From: Chromobacterium haemolyticum
Lineage (GTDB): Bacteria > Pseudomonadota > Gammaproteobacteria > Burkholderiales > Chromobacteriaceae
Length of the DNA: 64,000 nucleotides
Reading direction: 5' to 3'
Assembly: GCF_002081825.1 (NCBI RefSeq)
Contig: NZ_MUKU01000009.1
Location: forward strand, 1-64,000
Shown: positions 33,715 through 44,106 of the stretch, in pieces
Position numbering within the stretch: the first letter of the stretch is position 1
Layout of the letters: each line of letters begins with the position of its first letter
The notes under the pieces: generated by a model
The model's input: only the letters and a program-made list of their open reading frames with translations
What the model was told of the DNA's origin: nothing
Database searches by the model: none
Position numbers and translations under genes: made by a program

Positions 33715-36666
33715 TCAAGGATTGCGGGTTTCCACCTGCACCAACTCCGCCGGGGCAGCCCCCTGCTGAGCCTGACGAGCCACGTCGCGACGACGCGGCC
33801 CAGCCGGCATCACCGGTTCCTGCACAGCGGGCGCCTCGACCGCCGACTTGGTGGACACCATGACCAGACCACCCAGGCTTGCCGGTTCCGCCGCGGCCAC
33901 GGCGCGGGTTTCGATCACCGCCGGCGCTTCGACCGCCGGCTCAGCTTGATCCAGCTGCTCCGGCTCGCTCTGCGCGGCAAGGGCAACCGGTTCCTGCGCA
34001 AGCGTCGGCTCCGCCGCGGCAAACGCCTCGACAGCCTCCACCACCACAGCCACTTCAAGCGCCGGAGCGGCCTCGACAAGCGGAGCGACTTCAACTGCCG
34101 GAACCGCTTCGAGCACCGGCAATTCCGGCTCAGCCGCCGCAGCGGACTCAAGCGCCGGGGCCACGGCCTCCACTTCAAACGCTTCCCGCACCGGCTGCGC
34201 CGTTTCGGCAACAGCGGACTCAACAACCGGCTCAATCACCGGAGCTTCAGGCGCCGCGGCCGGAATCGTTTCCGCCACTGCGTCTACGGCGACTTCGGCC
34301 GCTACCGCGCCGACAACAACCGCGGCCACAGCCGGCGCAGCTTCCGCCACCGGCAGAGCAGCACCCTCTTCCTGCGGCGCAGCGGACGGATCGTCGCGAC
34401 GACGATCGCGACGACTGCGACGGCGACGGCGCTCATTGCGCTCCTGCTGCTCGGCGTCGCCCTCGGCGCGAACCTCGTCGGCCGCCGGCTTGTTCAGCTC
34501 CAAAGCCGGCTCTTCCGCCTGCGGCGCCTGACGACGACGCGGCTCCTGCTGCGGACGCTCCTGCTTCTCCAACTTTTCCGGACGCTCTTGCGGCGCTTCC
34601 TCGCGTGCCGGCTGCTGACGCTGCACGTCCTTCAGTTCGCGCGGCTCGCGGCCTTCACGACCTTCGCGGCTGTTTTCACGCTCGCGGCGGCGACCGTTGC
34701 GCGGCTGCTCGCCGCGCTCCTGGCGCTCTTCGCGTTGCGCCGGTTCCTTGCGTTCCGGACGCTCCTGACGCTCGCCGTCCTGGCGCTCGCCTCGTTCGGC
34801 GCGCTCGGGACGACGCGGCTTGACCTCGTCAGCACCCTGGCGGCGCTGCTCGTGTTCGCGGCGCGCCTGACCGCCCGGGCGACGTTCGCCGTTGCGCTGG
34901 CGGTTGCCGCGCTGCTGCGACTGGGCCGCCGGCTTTTTCTTCTCCACCGGTTGAGCCGCTTGCTCCGGCTCGGCGAACAGGCTCTTGACCCAAGCGCCCA
35001 GCTTGCCAAACAAGCCAGGCTCCGACTCGGCCGCCTTAACCACCACCGTTGGCGCCGGCGCCGGCTGCTGCGGGGTAATACCCTTCACCGCGGCCTCCTG
35101 GCGCTCCAGCTTCGGCTTTTCATGGCCGAAGTTGGTGATTACGTCTTCTTCCTGCACTTCCACCCGCTTGTAGCTCGGCCCTTCGCCGGCTTCGGCCAGG
35201 TCGTCGTGACGCACGCGCACGATCTTGTAATGCGGGGTTTCCAGATGGATGTTCGGAATCAGCACCACGTCCACGTCCAGACGCTCTTCGATCGAATGAA
35301 TCTCGGAACGCTTTTCGTTGAGCAAGAAGGTGGCCACGTCCACCGGCACCTGCGCGTGAACCGCGCCGGTGTTCTCCTTCATCGCCTCTTCCTGGAGAAT
35401 GCGCAGGATGTGCAGCGCGGAGGACTCGGTGCCGCGGATGAAGCCGATGCCGTGACAGCGCGGGCAGGTCTCGTGGCTGGTCTCGCCCAAGCTGGGCTGC
35501 AGACGCTGACGCGACAATTCCAGCAGGCCGAAACGGGACAGCTTGCCCATTTGGACGCGAGCGCGGTCGTGCTTGAGCACGTCGCGCAGACGGTTTTCCA
35601 CGTCGCGCTGGTTCTTGGCGCTTTCCATATCGATGAAGTCGATCACCACCAGGCCGCCCAGGTCGCGCAAGCGCAGTTGGCGGGCGATTTCCTCGGCCGC
35701 CTCCAGGTTGGTCTTGACCGCGGTGTCTTCGATGTCGGCGCCCTTGGTGGCGCGCGCGGAGTTGACGTCGATGGACACCAGCGCTTCGGTGTGGTCGATC
35801 ACGATGGCGCCGCCGGACGGCAGCTGCACGCTGCGCGCAAAGGCGGTTTCGATCTGGTGCTCGATCTGGAAGCGGGAGAACAGCGGCACATGATCCTTAT
35901 ACAGCTTCACACGCGACAGCATGTTAGGCATCACATGACTCATGAACTGACGGGCCTGATCGTAGATTTCCTCGGTGTCGATCAGCACTTCGCCGATGTC
36001 CGGATGGAAATAGTCGCGGATCGCGCGGATCACCAGGCTGCCTTCCTGTAGAATCAGGAACGGCGCGTTCTGAGCGCCGGCCGCGCCTTCAATCGCGCGC
36101 CACAGCTGCATCAGGTAACCCAGATCCCACTGCAGTTCTTCCAGGTTGCGGCCAATACCGGCGGTACGAGCGATCAGGCTCATGCCGTGCGGCACTTCCA
36201 GCTGCGACAGCAGGTCCTTCAGCTCCTGACGCTCCTCGCCCTCAATGCGGCGCGACACGCCGCCGCCTCGCGGGTTGTTGGGCATCAGCACCAGGTAACG
36301 ACCGGCCAGGCTGATATAGGTGGTCAGCGCCGCGCCCTTGTTGCCGCGCTCGTCCTTCTCCACCTGCACGATGACTTCCATGCCTTCGCGCAGCACATCC
36401 TGAATGCGCGGACGGCCGCCGTCATAGCCCTGGAAATAGGAACGGGACACCTCTTTGAACGGCAGGAAGCCGTGGCGTTCGGTGCCGTAATCGACAAAAC
36501 AAGCCTCAAGGGAGGGCTCGATACGGGTAATCACACCCTTATAGATATTCCCCTTGCGCTGCTCTTTGCCTACAGTCTCGATATCGAGGTCGACGAGCTT
36601 CTGCCCGTCGACAATGGCAACGCGAAGCTCTTCAGCCTGCGTTGCGTTGAACAACATGCGTTTCAT
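33715..36666 (-). CDS. rne: Ribonuclease E
   Basis: This 983-residue endoribonuclease organises the RNA degradosome. The N-terminal catalytic half is typical: [20 protein letters not shown], an S1 domain (about 37-120), a DNase-I-like region with the metal-binding aspartates in VSIDVNS and VVIDFIDM (about 300-350), and the Zn-link CPRCHGIG (about 404-411). The C-terminal half (from about 520) is low-complexity: an Arg/Glu/Gln-rich RNA-binding region, then an Ala/Pro/Glu/Val-rich tail. The length is close to that of the E. coli enzyme. It is divergent from rluC, the usual order. Confidence 0.97.
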   Translation of the reverse strand: MKRMLFNATQAEELRVAIVDGQKLVDLDIETVGKEQRKGNIYKGVITRIEPSLEACFVDYGTERHGFLPFKEVSRSYFQGYDGGRPRIQDVLREGMEVIVQVEKDERGNKGAALTTYISLAGRYLVLMPNNPRGGGVSRRIEGEERQELKDLLSQLEVPHGMSLIARTAGIGRNLEELQWDLGYLMQLWRAIEGAAGAQNAPFLILQEGSLVIRAIRDYFHPDIGEVLIDTEEIYDQARQFMSHVMPNMLSRVKLYKDHVPLFSRFQIEHQIETAFARSVQLPSGGAIVIDHTEALVSIDVNSARATKGADIEDTAVKTNLEAAEEIARQLRLRDLGGLVVIDFIDMESAKNQRDVENRLRDVLKHDRARVQMGKLSRFGLLELSRQRLQPSLGETSHETCPRCHGIGFIRGTESSALHILRILQEEAMKENTGAVHAQVPVDVATFLLNEKRSEIHSIEERLDVDVVLIPNIHLETPHYKIVRVRHDDLAEAGEGPSYKRVEVQEEDVITNFGHEKPKLERQEAAVKGITPQQPAPAPTVVVKAAESEPGLFGKLGAWVKSLFAEPEQAAQPVEKKKPAAQSQQRGNRQRNGERRPGGQARREHEQRRQGADEVKPRRPERAERGERQDGERQERPERKEPAQREERQERGEQPRNGRRRERENSREGREGREPRELKDVQRQQPAREEAPQERPEKLEKQERPQQEPRRRQAPQAEEPALELNKPAADEVRAEGDAEQQERNERRRRRSRRDRRRDDPSAAPQEEGAALPVAEAAPAVAAVVVGAVAAEVAVDAVAETIPAAAPEAPVIEPVVESAVAETAQPVREAFEVEAVAPALESAAAAEPELPVLEAVPAVEVAPLVEAAPALEVAVVVEAVEAFAAAEPTLAQEPVALAAQSEPEQLDQAEPAVEAPAVIETRAVAAAEPASLGGLVMVSTKSAVEAPAVQEPVMPAGPRRRDVARQAQQGAAPAELVQVETRNP

Positions 36667-37188
36667 TTACATTCCTTGCGCGGCACTCACGCAAGGGATG
36701 CAGCCAGTATTTGACGGCCCAGTGACTATTGATGGGCGCTTTCCGAAAGAAGTGTCGATGTAAAGATCGAAAAAAACAGTTTTGACAAGCCTACTTCCTG
36801 AAAATCGATCACACGCAGACCTGACTCATGTGCGCAATTGGCGCTCCGGGATCGCCGGCCTGCCTCAAAGGGCAGGACATACAGTACAGGGGAGCTAGCA
36901 TGCCGGGTCAAACTTCGCTGCAAAATTTCCTGACTGGCTTAGCATCAGGAAATGGAATACTCGTGAGTGCGTTATGCGTACAAATGCATTACCATCGCTG
37001 CTTTTCGGTGAGCGAGTTAACCTTGGCTGCAAACGTCGCGAGCGGCATCAGGTCAGGGTCTGTAAATCCCTGCCGGCCGTCTCTAACCTCTTGCAGCAGC
37101 GCCACGCAACATACCGTGACCTTGGCTTGACATTTCGCCGTCATCTTGGTGCAACACACCTTGGGACAGCGCCAGAAGTATAAGCAAT
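36667..37188. other. rne-rluC divergent leader region
   Basis: This is a 522-base region with no convincing gene. It should contain the long rne 5' untranslated region used for autoregulation in other bacteria. TTGACA at 37127-37132 is a possible -35 for rluC, but no good -10 is seen at the right spacing. A small GC hairpin (CCTGCC...GGCAGG) lies near 36860. Confidence 0.5.
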
Positions 37189-38124
37189 ATGACAGACATT
37201 CGCAAAGATTCCGTCTCCTTCGTCCAAGTGGACGACGGCGACGCCGGCCAACGCATCGACAACTACCTGGTGCGTTTGCTCAAGGGCGTGCCCAAAAGCC
37301 ATATCTACCGCATCCTGCGCTCCGGCGAGGTGAGGGTGAACAAGGGCCGCATCGAAGCCGCCTACCGCGTGCAGGCCGGCGACGAGTTGCGCATTCCGCC
37401 CATCCGCGTGGCCGAGCGCGCGGAAAAGAACGTGCCCGCCGCCACCTTCCCGGTAGTGTATGAGGACAACGCGCTGCTAGTAATAGACAAACCTGCCGGC
37501 GTGGCGGTGCACGGCGGAAGCGGCGTATCCTTCGGCGTGATCGAACAGCTGCGCCAGGCGTACCCGGACTGGCGCTACCTGGAACTGGTGCACCGGCTGG
37601 ACCGCGAAACCTCCGGCCTCCTGATGCTGGCCAAAAAGCGCTCCGCGCTGACCAAGCTGCACGACATGATGCGCGCCAACGTGCCGGACAAACGCTATCT
37701 GGCGCTGGGCCTAGGCCAGTGGCCGGACGACGCGCGCCAGGTCAAGCTGCCGCTGTTCAAGTTCCACACCCCGGACGGCGAACGCCGCGTGCGAGTCAGC
37801 GACGCCGAAAACGGCCAGTACGCGCACACCAATTTCGCGGTCAAGGAACGTTTTACCGAGTTCACTCTGGTGGAAGCCCACCTGCGCACCGGTCGCACCC
37901 ATCAGATCCGCGTGCACATGCAGGCCAACGGCTGCGCGATCGCCGGCGACGAGAAGTATGGCGACTTCGCGCTGAACAAGGAACTGGCAAAACGCGGCCT
38001 GAAGCGCATGTTCCTGCACGCGCGCAGCCTGTCCCTGCCCCACCCGCTGACCGGCGAGCCGTTGAAACTGGAAGCGCCGCTGCCGCCGGAACTGGAGCGC
38101 TTCCTGAAAATCTTGAGGTCTTGA
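37189..38124 (+). CDS. rluC: 23S rRNA pseudouridine synthase RluC
   Basis: This is a 311-residue enzyme of the RluA family. An N-terminal S4 domain (about 20-80) is followed by the catalytic domain with HRLDRETSGLLMLAKK (about 140-155), where the aspartate is catalytic. RluC modifies U955, U2504 and U2580 of 23S rRNA. It is divergent from rne, and the HAD phosphatase gene starts one base after its stop. Confidence 0.93.
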   Translation: MTDIRKDSVSFVQVDDGDAGQRIDNYLVRLLKGVPKSHIYRILRSGEVRVNKGRIEAAYRVQAGDELRIPPIRVAERAEKNVPAATFPVVYEDNALLVIDKPAGVAVHGGSGVSFGVIEQLRQAYPDWRYLELVHRLDRETSGLLMLAKKRSALTKLHDMMRANVPDKRYLALGLGQWPDDARQVKLPLFKFHTPDGERRVRVSDAENGQYAHTNFAVKERFTEFTLVEAHLRTGRTHQIRVHMQANGCAIAGDEKYGDFALNKELAKRGLKRMFLHARSLSLPHPLTGEPLKLEAPLPPELERFLKILRS

Positions 38125-38125
38125 G

Positions 38126-38785
38126 ATGAACACTCGCTTCGATCTGGTCGTTTTCGACTGGGACGGCACCTTGATGGACTCCACCGCCCACATCAGCCAG
38201 TCCATCCAGCAAGCTTGCGCCGACCTGTCCCTACCCGTTCCCAGCCGCGAACAGGCCAGCCACGTCATCGGCCTGCGCCTGGCGGAGGCGCTGCAACAGG
38301 CCTGTCCGGCCGCCTCCCCCGAGCAGTTGCCGCGCCTGACCGAAGCCTTCCGCCATCATTACCACGCCAACCAGCATCAAGTAACCCTGTTCGACGGCGC
38401 CGTGGAGTGCCTGAACGCCGTCGCCGACAGCGGCGCTTTTCTGGCGGTAGCCACCGGCAACAGCCGCGCCGGCCTCAACCGCCTGCTGGAACAAACCGGG
38501 CTTGGCCCGCTGTTCCACGCCACCCGCACCGTGGATGAATGCCATTCCAAGCCGCACCCGGACATGCTGCTGTCGCTGACCGAGACGCTGGGCGCGGACC
38601 CGCGCCGCACGCTGATGATAGGCGACACCAGCCACGACTTGCTGATGGCCGGCAACGCCGGCTGCCACGGCGTGGGCGTCAGCTTCGGCGCCCATGACAG
38701 CGAGCAACTGGAAAGCTGCGGGCCGCTGGCGCTGTTCCACTCCTACGCCGAGCTGCAGGCATGGCTGCTGCCGAAACTCGGATAA
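38126..38785 (+). CDS. HAD-family hydrolase, phosphoglycolate phosphatase-like
   Basis: This 219-residue HAD hydrolase has motif I DWDGTLMDS (about residues 11-19), motif II VATGNSRAG (about 110), a motif III lysine near KPHPDML (about 147) and motif IV MIGDTSHD (about 167-174). It resembles the Gph-like phosphatases often found after rluC. The substrate is not defined. It overlaps the Rieske gene by 25 bases. Confidence 0.85.
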   Translation: MNTRFDLVVFDWDGTLMDSTAHISQSIQQACADLSLPVPSREQASHVIGLRLAEALQQACPAASPEQLPRLTEAFRHHYHANQHQVTLFDGAVECLNAVADSGAFLAVATGNSRAGLNRLLEQTGLGPLFHATRTVDECHSKPHPDMLLSLTETLGADPRRTLMIGDTSHDLLMAGNAGCHGVGVSFGAHDSEQLESCGPLALFHSYAELQAWLLPKLG

Positions 38786-39123
38786 TCTGCGCCGCGGCCG
38801 AACTGCAGGAGGGCGGCCGCGCCTGGCGCTTCGAGATAGCACAGACGGACGGCGCGCCGCCCCTGCCCGCCTTCGTCGTGCGCTACCGCGGCAGGGTCTA
38901 CGCCTACGTCAACGCCTGCCGCCACATCCCGGTGGAGCTGGATTTGCGCGACGGCGAAGTCTTCGACCTCAGCGGCCATTATCTGGTGTGCAGCATGCAC
39001 GGCGCCTGTTACGAAGCGCACACCGGCTATTGCGTCTCCGGCCCCTGTCGCGGCCAACGGTTGGCCGCCGTGCCCGTCTTCGAACAGGACGGCAATATCT
39101 GCATCAATGTCATGCCGTCGTGA
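38761..39123 (+). CDS. Rieske [2Fe-2S] protein
   Basis: This is a 120-residue small Rieske ferredoxin. The cluster ligands are in CRHIP (about 53-57) and CSMHG (about 78-82), with extra Cys in GYC and GPC. It lies in the rluC operon, overlapping the HAD gene. Such proteins may donate electrons to an oxygenase, but no partner is encoded nearby. Confidence 0.85.
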   Translation: MAAAETRIICAAAELQEGGRAWRFEIAQTDGAPPLPAFVVRYRGRVYAYVNACRHIPVELDLRDGEVFDLSGHYLVCSMHGACYEAHTGYCVSGPCRGQRLAAVPVFEQDGNICINVMPS

Positions 39124-39163
39124 ACTTTGCTAGACTCCTGGAATTATTCAGGGAGCACCACAC

Positions 39164-40105
39164 ATGAGCGACACCTCCAACCATTGGGAACGCCAATTGC
39201 TGGAAAAACTGGCCAGCGCCGCGCTGGTGGAACAGCGCCGCGCCCGCCAATGGAAGATTTTCTTCCGCATGATCTGGCTGATCATCATCGGCTTCATCCT
39301 GTTCAGCCTGTTCATGCGCAACGAGGACAAGGCCACCGCCGGCCTCGTAGGCTCCGGGCACACCGCCGTCATCACGCTGGAAGGCGTAATCGACAGCCAG
39401 AGCGACACCGCCAACAAACTGAGCCAGGCGCTGACAGACGCCTTCGGCGACAAGGGCACCAAGGGCATCATCATCGACGCCAACAGCCCGGGCGGCAGCC
39501 CGGCGCTGTCCGGCATGGCCTATGACGAGATCCGCCGCCAGAAGAAGCTGCATCCGGCGGTGCCGGTCTACGTGGTGGTCAGCGAAGTTTGCGCCTCCGG
39601 CTGCTATTACATCGCCTCCGCCGCCGACAAGATCTTCGTCGACAAAGCCAGCATCGTAGGCTCCATCGGCGTGCTGTCCGATGGTTTCGGCTTCACCGGC
39701 GCCATGGAAAAACTGGGTGTTGACCGCCGCCTCCGCACCTCCGGCGAGAATAAGGCGATGGGCGACCCCTTCTCCCCGGTCAACCCCAAGCAAGAAGCCA
39801 TCCGTCAACAATTGCTGGACGACATCCACCAGCAGTTCATCGCGGCGGTCAAGGCCGGACGCGGCCAGCGCCTGGCCAACGATCCACAACTGTTCTCCGG
39901 CATGGTGTGGCTGGGCGACAAGAGCATCCCGCTGGGACTGGCCGACGGCCTGGGCACGGTGCGCTCGGTGGCGCGCGACGTGATCAAGGCGGAGAAAACC
40001 GTCGACTATACTCAGCAAGACGACCTGTCCAGCCGCGTGGCGCGCAAGATTGGCGTGGAGTTCGCCGGCGGCGTGAAGAGTCTGTTCGACACCAAGCTGT
40101 TCTGA
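39164..40105 (+). CDS. S49-family signal peptide peptidase (SppA-like)
   Basis: This is a 313-residue membrane-anchored peptidase. One membrane segment (about 35-56, MIWLIIIGFILFSLFM) precedes the S49 core, which has the nucleophile serine in VCASGCYYIASAADKIF (about 146) and a conserved lysine in the GENKAMGDPF region (about 200). It is the short form, with one S49 domain. It degrades cleaved signal peptides or membrane fragments. GGGAGCACC precedes the ATG. Confidence 0.88.
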   Translation: MSDTSNHWERQLLEKLASAALVEQRRARQWKIFFRMIWLIIIGFILFSLFMRNEDKATAGLVGSGHTAVITLEGVIDSQSDTANKLSQALTDAFGDKGTKGIIIDANSPGGSPALSGMAYDEIRRQKKLHPAVPVYVVVSEVCASGCYYIASAADKIFVDKASIVGSIGVLSDGFGFTGAMEKLGVDRRLRTSGENKAMGDPFSPVNPKQEAIRQQLLDDIHQQFIAAVKAGRGQRLANDPQLFSGMVWLGDKSIPLGLADGLGTVRSVARDVIKAEKTVDYTQQDDLSSRVARKIGVEFAGGVKSLFDTKLF

Positions 40106-40124
40106 TCAATCGGCAAGGCATACC

Positions 40125-40961
40125 ATGGCGCGCAGAAGAAAACGACAAGAAGAAGAGCACGAAAACCATGAACGTTGGCTGGTTTCCTACGCCGACTTCA
40201 TCACCCTGCTGTTCGCCTTCTTCGTGGTGATGTACGCGATCTCCTCGGTCAACGAGGGCAAATACCGCGTGCTCTCCTCCGCCATCGTGGACGCCTTCCG
40301 TTCCGGCACCACCATCAGCGTCAACACCACCCCGCCCAGCGGCGGGGCCAACACCATGATAGAAATCCCCGAGACCAAGCCCATCGCCAAGGCGGTCAAG
40401 GGAGAGCATCAGGCCGAGAAAAAAGCCAATACCGGCTCGGCCCAAGGCGATGAAAAAACCCGGCTCGCCAACCTGACCCAGGATCTGGCCAAGGTGATGG
40501 ACCCGCTGGTCAAGAGCGGCCAGGTTACCATCACGCACAGCAGCAAGGGCGTCACCATCGACATCCGCGACACCGCGCTCTTTCCCACAGGGCAGGCGCA
40601 GCCCAACGAGCAGTCGCGCCAGCTGATGGCCAATATGGCGCTGCAACTGGCCAAGGTGGACAACCCGATCCGGGTGGAAGGCTTCACGGACACCGTGCCC
40701 ATCCGCAATTCCTATTTCCCATCCAACTGGGAACTGTCCGCCTCGCGCGCCGGCAGCGTGGTTCGCCTGTTCCAGGAAAACGGCATCAAGCCGGAACGGC
40801 TGGTGGCGGTGGGCCGCGGAGCCAACCTGCCGGTGGGCGACAACGCCACCGCCGACGGCCGCGCCAGCAACCGCCGCGTCGCCATCACCGTATTGGCGAG
40901 CGGGCTGAGCGACGCCGAAGTGCTGTCGCCGCAAGACGCATCCATGGCCAATGGCCGCTAA
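40125..40961 (+). CDS. motD: MotB/MotD-like flagellar stator protein
   Basis: This 278-residue protein has a short basic N-terminus, one membrane segment carrying the stator aspartate ([17 protein letters not shown], about 21-37) and a C-terminal OmpA-like peptidoglycan-binding domain ([30 protein letters not shown]). It matches MotD of dual-stator bacteria. The proton-channel partner (MotA/MotC) is not adjacent, which is unusual. Confidence 0.8.
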   Translation: MARRRKRQEEEHENHERWLVSYADFITLLFAFFVVMYAISSVNEGKYRVLSSAIVDAFRSGTTISVNTTPPSGGANTMIEIPETKPIAKAVKGEHQAEKKANTGSAQGDEKTRLANLTQDLAKVMDPLVKSGQVTITHSSKGVTIDIRDTALFPTGQAQPNEQSRQLMANMALQLAKVDNPIRVEGFTDTVPIRNSYFPSNWELSASRAGSVVRLFQENGIKPERLVAVGRGANLPVGDNATADGRASNRRVAITVLASGLSDAEVLSPQDASMANGR

Positions 40962-40989
40962 CACCCCTGTTTCTCAAGAGGAGCACGAT

Positions 40990-41580
40990 ATGAGCACCCC
41001 GATTCATCATTCCGCGCTGGAACAGCTGTTCCTCAACGCCCGCACCCACAGCCACTGGCAAGACCGTCCGGTCACCGCCGAAACGCTGCACCAACTGTTC
41101 GACCTGCTGAAAATGGCGCCCACCAGCGCCAACTGTTCGCCGGCTCGCTTCATCTTCGTGCAAAGCGACGCCGCCAAGGCCAAGCTCAAGCCCTGCCTGG
41201 CCGAAGGCAACGTCGAAAAAACCATGGCCGCGCCGGTCTGCGTGATCGTGGCCCAGGACATGCGCTTCTACGAGCACCTGCCCAAGCTCTACCCGCACGC
41301 CGACGCCAGAAGCTGGTTTGAAGGCAACGACGCGGCGATCCAGGCCACCGCCGCGCGCAACAGCAGCCTGCAAGGCGGCTACCTGTTGCTGGCCGCGCGC
41401 TCCTTGGGGCTGGACTGCGGCCCAATGTCCGGCTTCGACAACGCCGCGGTGGACCAGGCCTTCTTCCCGGACGGCCGCTTCAAATCCAACTTCCTGGTCA
41501 ACCTGGGCTACGGCGCCGCCGACAAGCTCTACCCGCGTTCGCCGCGCTTCGAGTTCGACGAAGCCTGCCAGATTCTTTAA
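40990..41580 (+). CDS. Nitroreductase-family protein (RutE/HadB-like)
   Basis: This is a 196-residue FMN-binding nitroreductase-fold protein. It has [16 protein letters not shown] (about 39-54), the flavin-binding loop typical of RutE/HadB-type malonic semialdehyde reductases, and [12 protein letters not shown]. The ATG at 40990 follows GAGGAGCACGAT. No other rut genes are nearby, so pyrimidine catabolism is not implied. Confidence 0.8.
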   Translation: MSTPIHHSALEQLFLNARTHSHWQDRPVTAETLHQLFDLLKMAPTSANCSPARFIFVQSDAAKAKLKPCLAEGNVEKTMAAPVCVIVAQDMRFYEHLPKLYPHADARSWFEGNDAAIQATAARNSSLQGGYLLLAARSLGLDCGPMSGFDNAAVDQAFFPDGRFKSNFLVNLGYGAADKLYPRSPRFEFDEACQIL

Positions 41581-41593
41581 TCCCCTCTCACGC

Positions 41594-41620
41594 ATGCCCG
41601 GTTATAATGCCGGGCATTTT
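41594..41620 (+). terminator. Terminator between the nitroreductase gene and pyrD
   Basis: An 8-bp stem ATGCCCGG/CCGGGCAT with a TTATAATG loop is followed by TTTT. The loop contains TATAAT, which could also serve as the pyrD -10 element. Confidence 0.7.
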
Positions 41621-41638
41621 GCTGCCTGGAGAATCAAG

Positions 41639-42667
41639 ATGCTCTATTCGCTTCTGCGCCCGCTGCTGTTCCGCTTTGACGCAGAGACCGCCCATGAACA
41701 GACGCTGGCCATGCTGGACCAGGCGCACAAGCTGCGCCTGAGTGCGCTGACCTGCCAAAACGCCGCGCGCAAACCGGTGCAAGCCATGGGCCTGACCTTC
41801 CCCAACGCGGTGGGACTCGCCGCCGGGCTGGACAAGAATGGAGCGCATATCGACGCCTTGGCCGCGCTGGGTTTCGGCTTCATCGAAATCGGCACCGTCA
41901 CCCCCCGCCCCCAGGCCGGCAACCCCAAGCCGCGGCTGTTCCGCCTGCCGGAGCACCAGGCCATCATCAACCGCATGGGCTTCAACAATCTGGGCGTGGA
42001 CACCCTGCTGGACAATGTGCGCCGCTGCAAATTCCAGGGCGTGCTCGGCATCAATATCGGCAAGAACGCCGCCACCCCGATAGAAAACGCCGCCGACGAC
42101 TACCTGGCCTGCCTGGACAAGGTCTACGCCTACGCCAGCTATGTCGCCGTCAACATCTCCTCGCCCAACACCAAGAACCTGCGCCAGCTGCAGGAGGGCG
42201 ACGAACTGGGCCGGCTGCTGGCGCAATTGAAGCAACGCCAGCAAGCGCTGGCCGACAAACACGGCCGCCACGTGCCGCTGGCGCTGAAGATCGCCCCGGA
42301 TCTGGACGACGATCAGATCGTCGCCATCGCCCGCCTGCTGACCGAACACCGCATCGACGGCGTCATCGCCACCAACACCACGTTGTCGCGCGAGGCGGTG
42401 GCCGGCCATCCGCTGGCGGAGCAAGCCGGCGGCCTGTCCGGCGCGCCGGTCAAAGACCGTTCGACAACAGTTATTCGCAAATTAGCCAAGGAACTTGACG
42501 GCGCTCTGCCTATCATAGGAGTTGGCGGCATCCTGTCCGGGCGGGACGCCGTGGAAAAACGGGATGCCGGCGCCAGCCTGGTTCAAGTCTACAGCGGCCT
42601 GATCTACCGAGGCCCGGCGCTGGTGGCCGAATGCGCGAATGCGATCGCAGCGCGCGCCAAACCCTGA
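41639..42667 (+). CDS. pyrD: Dihydroorotate dehydrogenase (quinone), class 2
   Basis: This is a 342-residue enzyme with the N-terminal membrane-association helix of class 2 ([20 protein letters not shown]). Active-site features include [27 protein letters not shown], the catalytic serine region NISSPNT and [11 protein letters not shown]. It oxidises dihydroorotate in pyrimidine synthesis with ubiquinone. The ATG at 41639 has TGGAG upstream. Confidence 0.96.
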   Translation: MLYSLLRPLLFRFDAETAHEQTLAMLDQAHKLRLSALTCQNAARKPVQAMGLTFPNAVGLAAGLDKNGAHIDALAALGFGFIEIGTVTPRPQAGNPKPRLFRLPEHQAIINRMGFNNLGVDTLLDNVRRCKFQGVLGINIGKNAATPIENAADDYLACLDKVYAYASYVAVNISSPNTKNLRQLQEGDELGRLLAQLKQRQQALADKHGRHVPLALKIAPDLDDDQIVAIARLLTEHRIDGVIATNTTLSREAVAGHPLAEQAGGLSGAPVKDRSTTVIRKLAKELDGALPIIGVGGILSGRDAVEKRDAGASLVQVYSGLIYRGPALVAECANAIAARAKP

Positions 42668-42779
42668 ACAACAGCACGCGCGGCCGCACACGGGCCCTGC
42701 CTCAGGAAGCCCGGCGACAGGCCCGCGGCGACCATCCCGGGGCAAACCGGCTCGCTTATATAACATGGGACTCACTCAT

Positions 42780-43247
42780 ATGAACGCAAAACAACTGATT
42801 CGTCTTTCCGCCGTCGCGCTGCTGAGCGCCGGCGTGCTCACCGGCTGCGCCACCTCCGACTCCGCGGCCGTCTATTCCAAGGGCCAGATGCGCCAGGCGC
42901 AGACCGTGCAACTGGGCACCGTGGTATCGGTTCAGAACGTGAAAATGGAAGGCAGCAACAATGAGCTGCTGACCTTGGGCGGCGCCGCGCTGGGCGGCCT
43001 GGCCGGCAGCAATATCGGCGGCGGCAAAGGCCAGATCGCAGGCGGCATCATCGGCGCGCTGGCCGGCGGCTTCGGCGCTCAGGCCGCGCAGCGCGGCTTG
43101 AACAAGAACGCGCTGGAAATCACCGTCAAGCTGGACGGTTCCGGTCGCATGATCTCCATCGTTCAGGAAGCCGACATTCCGTTCTCCGCCAACCAGCGCG
43201 TGCGCGTGCTGACCGGCGGCGGCAACGACCGCGTGGTGCCGTTCTAA
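42780..43247 (+). CDS. Glycine-zipper outer-membrane lipoprotein (SlyB/Pcp-like)
   Basis: This 155-residue protein has a lipoprotein signal and lipobox LTGC (Cys at about 23). It has a glycine-zipper 2TM region (GGAALGGLAGSNIGGG then IAGGIIGALAGGFGAQ, about 62-100) and a C-terminal beta domain. It resembles SlyB/Pcp outer-membrane lipoproteins. An ATG five codons earlier is possible. Its TAA stop is followed by a degenerate repeat. Confidence 0.85.
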   Translation: MNAKQLIRLSAVALLSAGVLTGCATSDSAAVYSKGQMRQAQTVQLGTVVSVQNVKMEGSNNELLTLGGAALGGLAGSNIGGGKGQIAGGIIGALAGGFGAQAAQRGLNKNALEITVKLDGSGRMISIVQEADIPFSANQRVRVLTGGGNDRVVPF

Positions 43248-43304
43248 GCATCCGCTCAAGGCCCGCCGTCGCACGTCTTCGACTCGCAGGCCTTGAACAG
43301 GCTC
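43248..43304 (+). repeat. Possible degenerate MITE-like remnant (copy H)
   Basis: The right end CCTTGAACAGGCTC followed by TGA is a good family end. The left side GCATCCGCTCAAGGCC, directly after the lipoprotein TAA stop, is a poor match in inverted form. It is about 57 bp long and lacks the core hairpin. It may be a deleted relic or partly chance. Confidence 0.45.
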
Positions 43305-43322
43305 TGACGCGGACCGCGTCAG

Positions 43323-43360
43323 CAATGAAAAAGCCGGCGCTCACGCCGGCTTTTTCATTG
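43323..43360. terminator. Bidirectional terminator
   Basis: A 17-bp stem (CAATGAAAAAGCCGGCG and its complement) with a CTCA loop has T-runs on both strands. It lies between the convergent lipoprotein and bpt genes. Confidence 0.9.
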
Positions 43361-43368
43361 GGTGCCGC

Positions 43369-44106
43369 TCACTCGTCCCGCGGCCTGGACAACTCTACCC
43401 AGCGCCCATCCATCAAAGCCTGCAAGGGCTGATACATCGCCTTGTAGGACATCTTTTGGCATTCGCGTATCCAATAGCCCAGATATAAGTGCGGCAGCCC
43501 CAGCCGCTGCGTCAGCTCCGCCTGCCACAAGACATTGAACACGCCCAGGCTGGACTTGGCGTCGTCCGGATCGTAGAAGGTGTACACCGCGGACAGGCCA
43601 TCGGACAGGCGATCGATCAGGCTGACCATCTTCAACTCGCCCTCCAGGCGAAACTCCGCCAGCATGCTGTCCACTCCGCTTTTCAGAATGAACTCCGAGT
43701 ACTGCTGCGGATCGTCGTCCGACATGCCGCCGCCGGCGTGCCGCGACTGTTGATACCAGCGGTACAAGGCATAGTGCTCGGCGTTGAACTCCAACGGCAG
43801 CAGGCGCACCTGCATCGCCTCCAGCCGACGCGCCACCTTGCGCTGGGTACGACTGGGCGCGAAGCGCTCCACCGGAATCCGCACCGGCACGCAGGCCTGG
43901 CAACTGTCGCAATAAGGCCGGTAGGTATACAGGCCGCTGCGGCGAAAGCCCAGCTTCACCAGTTGGCTGTAGACCTCGCCATCGATCGCCTCCGCCGGGA
44001 TCGCCACTTGCGAGCGCGCCTGACGCCCCGCCAGATAGCTGCACGGATAGGGCGCGGTGGCGTAGAAATGGATGGCCACTGTCGGGCCGGGATCACGATG
44101 GCTCAT
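43369..44106 (-). CDS. bpt: Aspartate/glutamate leucyltransferase (Bpt)
   Basis: This is a 245-residue GNAT-fold transferase that adds Leu from Leu-tRNA to proteins with N-terminal Asp or Glu, marking them for ClpAP. The family Cys motif CSYLAGRQA and the GLYTYRPYCDSCQACVPVRI region (about 51-70) are present. The start at 44106 overlaps the aat gene. The longer frame upstream lacks homology. Confidence 0.92.
   Translation of the reverse strand: MSHRDPGPTVAIHFYATAPYPCSYLAGRQARSQVAIPAEAIDGEVYSQLVKLGFRRSGLYTYRPYCDSCQACVPVRIPVERFAPSRTQRKVARRLEAMQVRLLPLEFNAEHYALYRWYQQSRHAGGGMSDDDPQQYSEFILKSGVDSMLAEFRLEGELKMVSLIDRLSDGLSAVYTFYDPDDAKSSLGVFNVLWQAELTQRLGLPHLYLGYWIRECQKMSYKAMYQPLQALMDGRWVELSRPRDE

Noticed and set aside
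33946-36051. A 701-residue plus-strand frame opposite rne
   Set aside because: It is an Arg/Leu-rich antisense shadow of RNase E, created by its GC-rich repetitive C-terminal coding region.
41602-41609. TATAAT in the terminator loop as a certain pyrD promoter
   Set aside because: No convincing -35 element lies at the right distance; the hexamer could be fortuitous, so it is only mentioned under the terminator.
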